The notes beneath the pieces are model-generated. The model was not told the DNA's origin. It worked only from the letters and a program-made list of their open reading frames with translations, and did not search any database. Positions 21,801-31,351 of a stretch of 31,409 bases of DNA are shown one piece after another. This stretch comes from Plakobranchus ocellatus (lineage: Eukaryota; Mollusca; Gastropoda; Plakobranchidae). Positions within the stretch are counted from its first letter, which is position 1. Each line of letters begins with the position of its first letter. The stretch spans positions 438,252 to 469,660 of the forward strand of contig BLXT01004656.1 in NCBI GenBank assembly GCA_019648995.1. The letters are read 5' to 3'. Both the position numbers and the translations under genes were made by a program.

Positions 21801-24800
21801 ATTTAAATGACTTTGTAAAAGCCAAAATGTAGATTTGTTAAAAAATTATTTTTGGATTTTTTTCAAAGCTTGATTATGACATATAATTTGTGTAACACTG
21901 TACTTTTGTAATTTGGGCCAAAGGCCTTGTTTCTGAGAGAATTTCAATTTGATACAGAATCATTTCATCAATTGCTTTCATTAAACCTTAACTGCCTTTG
22001 CACACAAAATGAACCATCTAAAATCTATATTGTTAATGCCTGCGCAAACTTTTGCTATTACTTTTTTTCTTATTATTTCATGCTAACAGGTGTCTCTCAA
22101 CAAAAGCTACCTTGCCCTTCTGGATGTGATGCTCAACACAGAGAATTTTTACTTTTCTGCAACATATGACCTGACACACACACTCCAAAGATTGTACAAT
22201 ACTAGTCCTGATTTTCACAGCCTTGCATTACATGAGAGGGTTAGTTCTTAGCCTTAGTATTTCCAAGCTCCGTGGATGTTTTTTGTTTATTACTGTCATA
22301 TGCCTTTTTTTTTGTCTCTTTTTTTTTCTCTTGCCTTTTCCATAAAAAAATCCAGTCCAAGTCATTATTGCTTGGTATTCTGGTGTTTGCATCCTTTCCT
22401 CCCCCCCAATGTTACAGTTAAATTTAGTATCTTTTTCCATGTGAGCATGCCTGTTTTTAATTAAAGGAATTTGATTGCAAACTTATGTTTGAACATTCAG
22501 GTGATGTTTGTGTTCTAAAAAAGTTGGAATATAATTTTCACCTTTAAAACATTCAAATTGATATTTTAAAACTAAAATGTTATGAATGTTTGGAATCAGT
22601 GTCGTGAATTTTCAAAGATACCTCATTAATTCATTGGTTCCTGGTAGCTTTAACTCGAAGTACATTTTTGTTTTGTTTAGAGGTCCTCTCACACTAAAAA
22701 TTGAGCCAGTAAAGTAAAAGGGTCAGAAAGTTTTATCATTTGTTTGTTATATTGGCAAGACAGCTGATATATTTTTCATTTGCAATATTTCAATATTTCA
22801 AACAAAGACAAAAAAAAATTTTATTGCATAGTTATAAATTTGTAAATATACCCTATGTGAAGCAAAGTTCATAATTAACGTAGTGATCACTTTTTTTTTT
22901 TTTTTTTTTTGCAGGCTGACCAAAGATTTGCATGGAATAGCCATGTGCTTCGAGAACTCACTCAGCAGCCAGAACTTGCCAAATTTTGCATGCCAATGAT
23001 GCTTGGCTGTATCCTTGTGATAATTTAGGCTTTCAGAAGTTTGATTCAGTGAATGTAAAAAGAAAGTTGATATAAATTTAGAGTAGACTGAGTATTTAAA
23101 TTGGTAACTAAAAGCATGAGGTTACAGTCCTTAAGGTATCCAAAGACAGCCATGCTAATTTTGCCTTTGTTTTACCAGTAGAAAAAAACTTTTTTTTTTC
23201 AAAGGAAGATTTATCTATGAAACGGGGAGAAAGAGCCTGTTTTGTTGAAATGGTGAACGTAAAGATAATTTTCCTATAGATTTGGCTTCCATCATTTTTT
23301 CATTATTGTATTCTTAACAGCCTTTTTTTCCAGATGTGAGCATCACTAATAGTTTCATAAACAACCAGCGAATCAGTTACATTCTCATCTCACGCCGCTG
23401 TATTTACCGCGCCGGTACTCGCTTCAATGTGCGTGGTGTGGACATGCAGGGTCATGTGGCCAACTTTGTTGAGACAGAGCAGATATTTCATTATGAAGAC
23501 AACATCTGCTCTTTTGTACAGGTTAGCCTTTCGTGAATTTTGTATCAATACATAATTCAACGAGGTCATGCTTTCATGCAGAATATAAGTAACAGTTGTG
23601 TAATTTTTTTTTTTCATTTCAAAGTTCAGTTTGCTGCATTTGTGAATTGTAATTTATTCCACCACTTAATGATTAATGCCTTTAATTTTAAAATCTTTAG
23701 TTTGTTGCACTTACTTGCTGTTCATTGAGATTGGTTCAGCTCTGTTCGTCATAGACTACAATTTTTGGAGAAACAGATTTTCTTTTTTAATTAATGAATC
23801 ATCAATGACCTCTGTGATATTGATATGTTAAGGCTGCAGTGTGCATGGATAAAAAATATCTCTTTAAAAAAAAAGTATTATGAATGCGATAGCAGCTTCC
23901 CTCTTTTAGCTGTGTTGATTATTTTAAAGATCAGATTAGGCAGTGACTTAAAGCTCTGTTTAGGGAAATCAGAGTTGAGCATCTAACAAGTATTGCTGCA
24001 GATCGCATGTGCTTCTGGCTTTATTTTACAAACTTCCGTTAAATCTGAAAACTCAATATCGCTTCACTTTTCTTCATGACCTTTTTTGTTTTTGCTGCTT
24101 TTTTTTTTAAATTTTTTTTTTTTTATTTGATGAAAAACTTTTTTTTTTCAATCCTCAGACAAGAGGGTCAATCCCAATATTTTGGAAGCAAAAGGCAGAT
24201 TTGAAACGTCTTCCTAACCCGGTGGTATTGGACACTGATCATGTAGGTGCTCCCAGTTCCATCACTTTGTCTGATGGTCTAATACTCAACTTTATTAAAC
24301 CCATTCTCTTATCTATCTGTCCTAAACTTAGTAATTAGAAACCTCCTTTTTTATCTCTGTCTGTCTTTATGTCTCTCTCTCTCTCTCTCTCTCTCTAGCT
24401 TTTAGTCATTTACCTCTTTCTTTCATGTATCTGTTCATCTTAGTCCTTCTTTTCCTCTTGTCTTTGTGCATTTTCAGTTCTTTTGTAAATAATTTATTAA
24501 ATACAGTTTCATAAATCATTCTTTTTTTCCCAATTTTTTTTTTTTTTTTGAGATTTCAAAAAGATTTACTCTTATTGATAGTTCAATCAGTAAAGTGTTT
24601 TTTTTTTCATTTTTTTTTTTTTTTTCAGCTTTCAGCATTCCAGAAACACTTTGATCAACAAATCTACACATACGGAAGTCAAGTTATTGTCAATCTGGTA
24701 AGGCTATACATTGTTTTGATCTAAATTTTACACAGCAATACTGTAAAATAGAAATCTGCCCTTTCATTCAACACATTATTTCAAATGATGACATCACATT

Positions 24801-27800
24801 TACATGGCCTTTTTTGTGCCATTATTTTTAATTTTTATTTTAAATGTGATAGATGTATACATGCTTTCTTTTGTTTGTTTCCCCCTGTAATTTAGGTGAA
24901 TCAAGATGGTGCAGAAAAATGCCTGGAAAACACATTTTCCCAGGTTATCACAACAGCTCAAAACAAGAATATCAGGTTGAATATATTTTAATTATCAATC
25001 AATAACTCAGGTTTTTATATTTTTCCTCATTAATTTTTTTTCATTACAAACGTGTTTGTACTTAGAAAACAGTTTGGAGATGGCAAAAAGCATTGAAATG
25101 CAGAAGGTGCTAAAATTGTCACCAGAGATTAAGTTGTCAAGATAAAGGATAAAAAAAGTAAAAACCTGAAAATAATTAAATGCATCTTAACTAAATTTAT
25201 CAGGACTTGTAAGTGATTTTATAATATTTTATTCATAACAGAGTACTTTGAGTGTTTTTTTTTTTTTTTGTCTAATCAGTGTACAACAAAGTGATCTCAG
25301 ACTCAGGCCCCCCATCAGGCCACAGGGCTGTTGGTGGGGCTCGAACCTGTGACAGAAGGGTCACCACAGCCAAGTGCAGCCTAGCACAAACATTGGAGAT
25401 TCTTTTATTTGAATTCTTATGGTTCAGCCATCACCAGAAAAACAAAAATTCAATGTAAAGAAAAGGAAACGACGAACATGAAGTTCTGATTTCTCAAAAG
25501 TGTTACAGATGACTTCTGACTCTTCTATGATTCAGGTTAAAGTTTTTTTTCTGTTCTGAGATCTCTGGCATTTGAGATTGTTTTAAAAAATGGCTTAGAT
25601 GAAAGTTTTCATAATCAAATGTTTATTTGAATTTTTTTTGCTACAGGTATGAACCTTTTGATTTTCATAAAGAGTGCAAAAAGATGCGGTGGGATCGTCT
25701 CAGCATCCTTTTAGACCGTCTTGAACCAGATAGAAAACGTTTTGGGTAGGTAGGAGTTTTCAAGATTTAATTGTTTTATTACTGCAACCCAGTTCATAAG
25801 CTTGACAATAAAGACAATGCAAGTCAAAGTCTTTCTTGATGAATCAAGACACTAGATCTAAATTTAATAATAATCTAGATGAAGTAAAGAAGAGAAAATA
25901 AGAGAATTATCGCCCCCAAGAAATATGATGAAAATGTAAAGATCTGCAGGAATCCATGAGGAGTCAATATGAACTAATAATAAAAGTCATCAATAAATTT
26001 CTGTGACGCAAAGGAAACAACTCTTATACTGAGTTGTTTAAAATGCTTCACTTTTGTTAGGGTGAGTTGCAATTAGTTTTGTTTTGGTTTTTTTTTTTTG
26101 GTTGGTGGGTTTATATGCATTGTAAATGCTGTAGAATTGAGTTTTGGTGGATCTATATGCAATGTAAAGGCATGCAGAATTTAGTGGAATTTATTTTCTC
26201 AATTCCACAATTAAAATAAAGTTTTGTAATCATGAGTTCTTTTGTTGAATGCTTGTGTCAGTGTGTTTGTTTAAATAAGGACATCTCCTTAATCTGATTG
26301 ACGAGCATACTGGTATGCAGTTTATTCTAACATGTAAGTATGTCTAGTTTTCTTAGCAAGAGTTGGATTTGTTCATTGCAGATACTATGATTATATCTTT
26401 TAATGATGGAAATCCAACGATAGAGATAATGATACAAGTTTACTGTCTGGAGTGTTAAAGTAGGTAACTCAGAGTATTTGAAATATCGTATGAAGTAAAA
26501 TGTGAGTAAGCTTTCATTTGTTCTTATCATTTTTGTTTATATTTTATATCACTTTTGCTTTCTCTAGGTACTTTTACCAACAGCAGTCACAGGTCCTCAA
26601 GACTCAGACTGGCGTGTTCCGTACAAATTGTGTTGACTGTTTAGATCGTACCAACGTGGTGCAAAGTCTCCTAGCCAGCCATGTTCTTTACGACCAGTGT
26701 GTGGTGTGTACAAGCTTATGAAACTCTTCGATAATGACCAAATCCTTTACAAAAATTTTTCCTAACAGAGAAAGATAGAACATGAGAGGCAATATGAGTT
26801 TTTCACAATAAATCTCTTGCCCTGTCTTCTTGTTTATTTAATTTATTATGCTTTTGTTCCCTGATTTTGAACGTTAGGTCTCTATAACTCACAAAAAAGA
26901 AAAAAATGATTTAATGCGGAACATTTATTTGTGGGGAGAAATAAATCTCTTGTGCACACTCATCCTAGTGTAAAAATTAGCTGACTTTTAGATTACTATG
27001 AAATACTCAATAAAATATTGAGAAAAGAAGGCACAGAACTATATTTAATAATTTGATAATAAGGTTAGTGCACTGTTACTGTCATCTGATTGTGCTTAAA
27101 GCATCATAGTTGTTATGAAATCGATATTTACCAGTAATCAAAAGCTTCTTTCCATTACCCTTTGTCTCCAGGCTTTAGGAATTCTGGCTTCAGATCAAGA
27201 CCTGCAAAGTCAAACTAAATTTGATAATGTCTTCAAAAACGGTAATTGTTTGAGCACATTTATCCTTTTAAGTATATAAAGGAAAATGTGATACTGTCAG
27301 TGAAAAGTTTAAAATTGAAAACATGCTTGATGCATGCCACAATGAGCTTGTATGGGTGTGTGTTGGGGGGAAGCAGGTAGATATGGAGGTATTAATGGCT
27401 GGCGTTGTTGATTTATACATGTAGTACCTTTTATAGATAGAAGACAGACTCATTCTGATTTAGGCAGATTTATTCTGCTTTTAAATGCAGTGGTATTTCT
27501 AATTTGTATTAATTGATGAAATTTGTGACATGTTTTGTGAACTTAATCAAGTAACACAAGATAAAAAAGATTATATGCTTTTTTTTCGGTATTTAAAAAA
27601 AATGCTTCAAATTTCGAAAAAAAAAAAAAAAAAGAAAAAAAAGAAAACAAAACCAGATTGAATTCCGTAGCATGATTAGGTTGCACTTTTTTTCTTTTTC
27701 TCAGATTATTTCTGGCTTTCTTAGGATCTCTATACTCTTTAAATACTTTATCATATCAAATGTGTCATTAAAAATTCGATGTAAATTAGAATCAATTTGA

Positions 27801-30800
27801 ATGTGATTATATGATTACATCTTGTGACCAGTTTGATGTATTGAGAAAAGGAGGCTGCTTTCAGTGTCATAAAAGAGCGCCACGAATTCTTCTATTCTAT
27901 GGGTCCTGGTCAAACTTCACATACATGAAAGAGAAATTGGCGAAGCTATTGTTTGCTGTAACTTTTAATGCAACTGAAAATCTTAAGTCAGAAAGTGCAA
28001 GTGCAAGTAGTGTTATTTTCTGTAACTTTTTTGGGTAAAGTAGCAGTGAACTGACTTGCAATCTAGAATTAAAGTATATGCGTGTGTATGTTGTAAATCA
28101 TATCTATACTAGACTTTTGATTTTATGTGTCTGGATCCATATAAGAAATTTGTTTACACTATAGATTCTGCTTAAATTGCATGTATATTCGAGCCCAAAT
28201 AATTGGAGTGCTGATTATCAAGTTTTGGTCATTTAGACTTCAATATAAGTTACAGATTTTTTTCTTCTTTTTGCTCTATTAATAATACTTGATATTTCGC
28301 ATTTTTACGAATGTCTGCAAATATTTCAAAGTCGCAATTACTGCAGAACGTCTAATTTTTACCCCTCACACTGAAATTTTAAACTGCTTTAACACCGAAA
28401 AGTGTTAACACCAGTGTGTTGCACAGGCAGGCGATCAGTGAGAATAGGAAAGAAAAGGGGAGAGGGAGTAATAATGCTCCTTGTAATATTACTTTCGGCT
28501 GTTCTTTCTCTTTGGAAACATCAAATTTTAGGCTCTTACCTGTCTTTCTTTTTATTATAGTGAATTGGTTAGTTCGAAATCATTGATATATCCCATTGAC
28601 CTCGAATTAAGCGGACTTAACTTAGTTTGATCTTGCAAACCATGAATTGGATTTAAAAATTCTTTGAATAGCCAAACCCTGGAAAAATACGAAAGGGTAT
28701 TGAGGAGCAAAAGACATTTTTTTAATCAATAATAATTATTGAAACATCAACTTTTTTGGTGGAAATTGGCTATGTCAAGTCTGATGATAACAATATGGTT
28801 GATTACCTTTAAAAAATATTGCAATCGTGACTATGGCCAGGCCAATCATGAAAAGTTCTCTCGCAAATGTTTTGATTGCATTTATAATTTATCTTAGAAA
28901 TATTTACTTTGTATTCATAATGTCAGTGGCTCTAACAATCATGTCTGAAACAATGTGTGTAATGCCTCCCCCCTTAAATTCTTTTTGTTTGTGGTTTTTT
29001 AAATCATTTTTTCCAAACTGAAAAGCTGTATTTATTACCAAGCACAAGCTCAGATCTTTTGAAAATTGGATTGGGTTGAAAATACATAATTTTGAGAAAT
29101 GCTTTGAATTCTCCACAGTGTGGGCTGATAATGCTGACATCATCTCTAAGGAATATGCTGGCACTGGTGCTCTCAAAACTGACTTTACAAGGTGAGGCAT
29201 TTTGCTCAAGAGCATCATTGCTGTTTAGGTGTTTGAAGATAACCTCAAGCAAGAGCAGCATTCACTTGGAGCAGCAAGATGTGCAGAGCCTTGCTCTCTG
29301 GTTTGGAGGGGGAAAGGGGGGCAAAGTGAACAAATTCTGTAAAAAATAAATTGTTCTTTACGCTGGTTCTCAGCTGACCTAGATCTGATGCAACACAACA
29401 AGTGAAAGCTGTTATAAAAGGCTAATGTGTCGCTGGATATTTTAAAACTTAAGTCAGTTTAATATCATGCACTTGATACTTATACATTTGTTCATTCAGG
29501 CTTTGTTATAGTCTTCTAATTTGCTTCTTTCTGGAATTTTTTTTACACAGATTATTTAAAACTTCTTCCTTGAATCAAGGGAATATATTTTATGCTTTTA
29601 ATTAAACAAACTTTTTAAAAGTAATTTTGGAAGGATAACTTCAGAACCTCATTATTGTGTTCTCATCAATATTGCCAGATTGAACTAGGCTTAATCTTTG
29701 CGAGTCTTTCTTCTAAGACTGGCTGATCTTTACTGAAACTAGCATATTGGTTTTTGCACCTTACGTGAACTCGTATCCCCAAAGACGGTTATGTCATGAA
29801 TTGACTCATGTTACTTTTTTTCATATGGTCTCTAGTTTTTTGGTGAGAGATCCAGTGGGATTTAAGCTGATGATATTATCATTTTTTTTTTATTAAAAGG
29901 GCTAAAATTTGCTTTCTCGGGATGTTGAAATTCCAAGATTAAATTTTTTTTAATGTAGCTGTTTTGTTTGTGTCTGTATAATATAGGACTGGAAAACGTA
30001 CTCAAAAGGGGATGCTTCAGGATGGTTTCAATTCAGCTATTCGATACATCAAGAACAACTTTCAAGATGGAAATCGACAGGTTTGAAGTTTTAAGAGATG
30101 TGATCGAAAAATTTGAAATTTTCTTGTAATATCAATCACAACAAAGATACAAAATGACATATTTTGGATATTTAGACCTCCTTTGAACATAATAGTAGAT
30201 GCGACGCCTCTGCTTCAATGCAATTTTTAAGAAAAAGAACCAGCATGGAAATAATTCTCTACTTTATGCTATCTATAACAATAATGTTTTTGAAAATGTG
30301 ACTGTAAGTTTAGTCGCTTGTCAGTAAAAGTTTTTATTTCTCATGATGAATGGGAGCACAGATGGTTGAGTGGTAAGCAAACTCATCCTGAAATCTGCAG
30401 GTACTTTTCTGGTTAAGTGTTCAAACAAAATCGAAATGTCAGAGATCACCCTTGAGGTGAAAGCTATAAGATGTAAACAGATTCCCATGATAATTGTGTT
30501 TTCTTTTTTAAAACACTTTGAAGAATGGATGTTGTTTGTGATCCATTAGATCAGAAGAGCTGCCAAACTTTACGATTTTTTTGCGTTGGAATGTATACAG
30601 ATTTTTAGTTGCTTTAAAAAGGTGTGTTTGTAATGGCTGAAACTATGATTTTTAGCACTCTGCCAAGATGTATATCTGAAATTTAGATAACTGTTTAAGG
30701 GACCTAAACATACCTCTTTGTCTCTGTCCAATTTTAAACGTAGTGTAAAAGCCTATCTTGTTTCTGTCTCAGTCTGTAAGGTTAACCCTATTACTTCTAA

Positions 30801-31351
30801 TGAAATCATCGGTAATGAATGGAAAGAAATTTGGATGTCTCTTTACAAATCTCCTTTTCAAATCTTTAAGACCCTTTTTTTTTAATTTACTGAGATGGCT
30901 ATTGATTCTGAAGGTATGAAACCAAAAAAGAAAGACATTGTATGCATGGTTTTTGGCATTCTGAAACTATTTTCAAATATTTGTCTAATGAGCTCACTTT
31001 AGACACTGTAGCTTCAATGAACATTTCTTCATGCATACAATCTGTAAATCCACAAAAATATGTTCTAATCATTATAAGAGACTCTACAGATTTGCATGGG
31101 CTTGAAATAATGGTAGTACAAGATGTAGACGGATTGGATGGGGTCAGAAATTAAACTGGTTTAGTAATCCACAACTCTTTAGTCAATGTTCACAGCTTTC
31201 TGGGTTTTATGTGCAAAATAAATGATTCCTATTTTCTCAATGATTTCAGGATGCTATGGATCTATTTCTGGGTAACTATCTAGTGGAGGAAAATGAAGGC
31301 TTGACCACCAAATCTCCTCTTGAGTCTGATAGGGACTGGAAATATTATGCT
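11527..31351 (+). CDS. SACM1L: SACM1L / SAC1 phosphoinositide phosphatase (16 exons, 3' end outside window)
   Basis: The 16 exons join in phase with AG/GT borders to give 529 codons, about 90% of the family's usual 587. Sac1 dephosphorylates PI4P (also PI3P) at the ER and Golgi. The Sac domain is complete: N-terminal subdomain ([31 protein letters not shown]), then [53 protein letters not shown] and the catalytic CX5R motif CVDCLDRTN (Cys392 at 26629-26631, Arg398). These are followed by [18 protein letters not shown] and DLFLGNY. The last exon stops after RDWKYYA, so the two C-terminal membrane helices and the ER-retrieval tail must lie to the right. Intron 1 (about 8 kb) carries an antisense retrotransposon. 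No disabling change was seen. Confidence 0.96.
11940..12076. repeat. 28-bp inverted repeat with 81-nt spacer
   Basis: 11940-11967 and 12049-12076 are reverse complements with only two mismatches (arm beginning ACCTTCACAAACTACCCACG). No similarity continues outside the arms. It lies 375 nt into SACM1L intron 1 and could be a short foldback/MITE or a structured element. Confidence 0.75.
12175..12425 (-). mobile_element. 3' tail of a non-LTR retrotransposon, degenerate
   Basis: The minus strand reads [19 protein letters not shown], then [13 protein letters not shown] and [11 protein letters not shown]. It ends in a short GATGATGAT repeat, typical of the 3' end of RTE-like elements. A stop and a frame break upstream (GHIC followed by TGA) show decay. 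It is related to, and opposite in orientation to, 9030-9295. Confidence 0.72.
12426..13008. other. Intron 1 DNA between mobile elements
   Basis: AT-rich with no gene recognised. It contains a GT then GA dinucleotide microsatellite at about 12846-12879. Confidence 0.5.
12846..12879. repeat. Compound (GT)n(GA)n microsatellite
   Basis: About seven GT repeats run directly into about nine GA repeats. It is simple sequence with no further call. Confidence 0.9.
13009..13013. repeat. Target-site duplication, left copy (ATGCA)
   Basis: ATGCA directly before the left LTR is repeated at 16956-16960 directly after the right LTR. A 5-bp duplication is normal for Ty3-type integrases. Confidence 0.93.
13014..13153 (-). 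repeat. 3' LTR (left copy), 140 bp
   Basis: Identical to 16816-16955. On the element's sense strand it starts TGTTATATATG and ends TTATTTCA. AATAAA at 13075-13070 is the likely poly(A) signal. LTRs this short are at the small end for Ty3-type elements. Confidence 0.95.
13154..13167 (-). promoter_or_regulatory. Polypurine tract of the retrotransposon
   Basis: On the sense strand, AAGGAGGGGTGAA lies directly against the 3' LTR, the expected position of the plus-strand primer tract. Confidence 0.75.
13364..13600 (-). pseudogene. C-terminal tail of the pol polyprotein, shifted frame
   Basis: Downstream of about 13590 the sensible frame changes: a Pro/Ser/Glu-rich stretch ending [14 protein letters not shown] and a stop at 13364. 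Basic [12 protein letters not shown] tails are common at the end of Ty3-type pol. The long upstream integrase frame instead reads nonsense here, which points to a single-base indel. Confidence 0.6.
13590..14223 (-). pseudogene. Integrase fragment, catalytic core second half and C-terminal domain
   Basis: The minus-strand reading shows SDRGSNF (second catalytic Asp) and [16 protein letters not shown] (catalytic Glu of the DDE triad), followed by a C-terminal region with [11 protein letters not shown] and a basic/aromatic stretch. The N-terminal part continues on the other side of the 440-bp insertion: F-A-F-P codons on one side join C-A-D on the other. Confidence 0.88.
14224..14663. mobile_element. 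Nested 440-bp non-autonomous DNA transposon (MITE-like) inside the integrase
   Basis: Perfect 13-bp terminal inverted repeats CAGACCTGCCTAC at 14224-14236 and 14651-14663, flanked by a 6-bp duplication TGGAAA (14218-14223 and 14664-14669). The left end carries a cluster of CCCGCA / TGCGGG motifs. The right end has a matching set of CCCCC-A motifs. No coding capacity. Removing it restores an open integrase frame, so it came after the retrotransposon family's coding state. Confidence 0.85.
14670..15389 (-). pseudogene. RNase H domain and N-terminal half of integrase
   Basis: RNase H acidic residues are visible in [44 protein letters not shown] and [12 protein letters not shown]. Then come the HHCC zinc-binding region ([13 protein letters not shown] and CLDCKTC) and the first integrase Asp in HLSVDFKGP. 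The frame then runs into the 440-bp insertion. It is out of frame with the reverse-transcriptase remnant upstream, by one base in an A-rich run near 15395. Confidence 0.9.
15391..15790 (-). pseudogene. Reverse-transcriptase remnant (YLDN box, thumb/connection)
   Basis: Starts just before [10 protein letters not shown] (YLDN at 15760-15771, the position of the catalytic YXDD box) and continues through [16 protein letters not shown] and [14 protein letters not shown], typical of the Ty3 RT thumb. Fingers and most of the palm are missing, so the enzyme cannot work. The fourth residue of the box is Asn rather than Asp. Confidence 0.85.
15780..16288 (-). pseudogene. Nucleocapsid zinc knuckle and aspartic protease
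   Basis: Contains a CFFCGF...HPRFKC finger-like motif, then a canonical CCHC knuckle [14 protein letters not shown], then the protease active site [13 protein letters not shown]. The frame ends shortly after KGHF, where protease sequence is joined directly to reverse-transcriptase sequence. It is out of frame with the gag portion upstream. Confidence 0.88.
16291..16797 (-). pseudogene. Gag (capsid-like) fragment
   Basis: The ATG at 16797 is only 18 nt after the 5' LTR. 168 codons start [14 protein letters not shown] and contain W-S-H-W-F, a helical stretch, and [20 protein letters not shown] and [14 protein letters not shown], typical of Ty3-type retrotransposon gag. It stops after AFGKLGP. 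A one-base backward shift at this point opens the frame into the zinc-knuckle region. Confidence 0.85.
16799..16814 (-). promoter_or_regulatory. Primer-binding site, self-complementary to the LTR
   Basis: One base after the 5' LTR, the sense strand reads TTTATTTAACTTGAAA. The LTR interior, sense strand (16887-16872 and 13085-13070), reads its exact 16-nt reverse complement TTTCAAGTTAAATAAA. The site does not begin with the TGG typical of tRNA 3'-end complementarity. This matches the arrangement known from Tf1/sushi-type self-primed elements. Confidence 0.75.
16816..16955 (-). repeat. 5' LTR (right copy), 140 bp, with promoter
   Basis: Identical to the left copy. On the sense strand, TATATAT lies at positions 4-10 (16952-16946) and a second TATA-like TATTTTATTTT at 45-55 (16911-16901). 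The second would put transcription start near the 16-nt self-complementary segment at 69-84, as self-priming needs. Confidence 0.93.
16956..16960. repeat. Target-site duplication, right copy (ATGCA)
   Basis: Perfect duplicate of 13009-13013, directly after the right LTR. Confidence 0.93.
16961..19534. other. Remainder of SACM1L intron 1
   Basis: Mostly AT-rich with no gene recognised. Two islands of higher GC stand out: about 17387-17551 (minus-strand open frame of 55 codons) and about 17880-18010. Neither has a motif I can name. A pyrimidine-rich stretch leads into exon 2. Confidence 0.45.
19535..19638 (+). CDS. SACM1L: SACM1L exon 2
   Basis: Phase 2 to phase 1. Acceptor CTTTTGCAG, donor A|GTAAGA. 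It encodes [11 protein letters not shown] and [14 protein letters not shown], matching the DVLTIDRVSTEVTL segment of vertebrate SAC1. Confidence 0.92.
20390..20467 (+). CDS. SACM1L: SACM1L exon 3
   Basis: Phase 1 to phase 1. Acceptor CTGATTCAG, donor G|GTATTT. It encodes [22 protein letters not shown], equivalent to the vertebrate IFGILGTIHLVAG strand-helix. Confidence 0.92.
21243..21370 (+). CDS. SACM1L: SACM1L exon 4
   Basis: Phase 1 to phase 0. Acceptor TTATACTAG, donor CAG|GTAATT. It encodes [15 protein letters not shown], then [20 protein letters not shown], a clear match to the Sac N-terminal subdomain. Confidence 0.94.
22090..22239 (+). CDS. SACM1L: SACM1L exon 5
   Basis: 50 codons, phase 0. 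Acceptor GCTAACAG, donor AGG|GTTAGT. It includes [20 protein letters not shown], the signature Sac-domain segment. Confidence 0.95.
22915..23008 (+). CDS. SACM1L: SACM1L exon 6
   Basis: Phase 0 to phase 1. The acceptor is preceded by a run of about 20 T residues. It encodes [20 protein letters not shown], then MPMMLG. The donor is T|GTATCC. The split Tyr codon joins to VSITNSF in the next exon. Confidence 0.92.
23334..23521 (+). CDS. SACM1L: SACM1L exon 7
   Basis: Phase 1 to phase 0. Acceptor TTTTTCCAG, donor CAG|GTTAGC. It encodes [20 protein letters not shown] and [18 protein letters not shown], among the most conserved parts of Sac phosphatases. Confidence 0.96.
24159..24242 (+). CDS. SACM1L: SACM1L exon 8
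   Basis: 28 codons, phase 0. Acceptor AATCCTCAG, donor CAT|GTAGGT. It begins [20 protein letters not shown], completing the SFVQTRGSIP motif across the junction. Confidence 0.95.
24371..24399 (+). repeat. (CT)n microsatellite in SACM1L intron 8
   Basis: A pure CT run between TATGT and AGCTTTT. Simple sequence. Confidence 0.9.
24629..24697 (+). CDS. SACM1L: SACM1L exon 9
   Basis: 23 codons, phase 0. Acceptor TTTTTCAG after a long T tract, donor CTG|GTAAGG. It encodes [20 protein letters not shown]. Confidence 0.94.
24896..24975 (+). CDS. SACM1L: SACM1L exon 10
   Basis: Phase 0 to phase 2. Acceptor GTAATTTAG, donor CAG|GTTGAA. It encodes [20 protein letters not shown], corresponding to the vertebrate NQKGSEKPLEQTF region. 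Confidence 0.93.
25255..25385 (-). mobile_element. tRNA-derived SINE, minus orientation, in SACM1L intron 10
   Basis: On the minus strand a near-consensus RNA polymerase III B box, GGTTCGAGCCCC, lies in a tRNA-like T arm (CACAGGTTCGAGCCCCACC). A body of about 80 nt and a poly-A tail (poly-T on the plus strand, 25255-25269) follow. The A box is not clear, so the 5' part is truncated or degenerate. GC content is much higher than in the flanks. Confidence 0.65.
25647..25745 (+). CDS. SACM1L: SACM1L exon 11
   Basis: Phase 2 to phase 2. Acceptor TGCTACAG, donor GG|GTAGGT. It encodes [20 protein letters not shown], then [14 protein letters not shown] is invariant in Sac domains. Confidence 0.95.
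26568..26703 (+). CDS. SACM1L: SACM1L exon 12 (catalytic CX5R)
   Basis: Phase 2 to phase 0. Acceptor TTCTCTAG, donor GTG|GTGTGT. It carries [20 protein letters not shown], the active-site P-loop: nucleophile Cys392, Asp394, Asp397 and Arg398 are all intact, so the enzyme is predicted active. Confidence 0.97.
27172..27241 (+). CDS. SACM1L: SACM1L exon 13
   Basis: Phase 0 to phase 1. Acceptor GTCTCCAG, donor G|GTAATT. It encodes [20 protein letters not shown], then FKN, matching the LGVL...EFEKIYKN segment. Confidence 0.92.
27242..29118. other. SACM1L intron 13 (about 1.9 kb)
   Basis: AT-rich with a poly-A tract (27617-27634). A 75-codon open frame at 27811-28038 has no recognised motif. It is treated as intronic noise. 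Confidence 0.5.
29119..29191 (+). CDS. SACM1L: SACM1L exon 14
   Basis: Phase 1 to phase 2. Acceptor CTCCACAG, donor AG|GTGAGG. It encodes [20 protein letters not shown], a near-invariant Sac motif. It lies about 1.9 kb after exon 13. Confidence 0.96.
29987..30080 (+). CDS. SACM1L: SACM1L exon 15
   Basis: Phase 2 to phase 0. Acceptor AATATAG, donor CAG|GTTTGA. It encodes [20 protein letters not shown], then [11 protein letters not shown]. Confidence 0.95.
30081..31249. other. SACM1L intron 15 (about 1.2 kb)
   Basis: Contains the degenerate SINE head at 30350 and, at about 30725-30885, a stretch of roughly 50 open codons ([14 protein letters not shown]). This may be a decayed repeat but cannot be assigned. 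Otherwise nothing. Confidence 0.45.
30350..30425 (+). mobile_element. Degenerate tRNA-like SINE head in SACM1L intron 15
   Basis: GGGAGCACAGATGGTTGAGTGGTAAGC carries an A box of tRNA type (TGGTTGAGTGG, motif within the first 25 nt). The B box is not preserved. It is too decayed to be a tRNA gene. Confidence 0.45.
31250..31351 (+). CDS. SACM1L: SACM1L exon 16 (last in window)
   Basis: 34 codons, phase 0. Acceptor ATTTCAG, donor GCT|GTAAGT. It encodes [17 protein letters not shown], then RDWKYYA. The predicted membrane anchors would start in the next exon, beyond the poly-G end. Confidence 0.94.

Noticed and set aside
27811..28038. 75-codon open frame with two CxxC-like Cys
   Set aside because: In intron 13, no splice signals joining it to SACM1L in frame, no recognised motif.
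30350..30425. Possible tRNA gene
   Set aside because: Only the A box is convincing; no cloverleaf, no B box, so a SINE remnant is the better reading.
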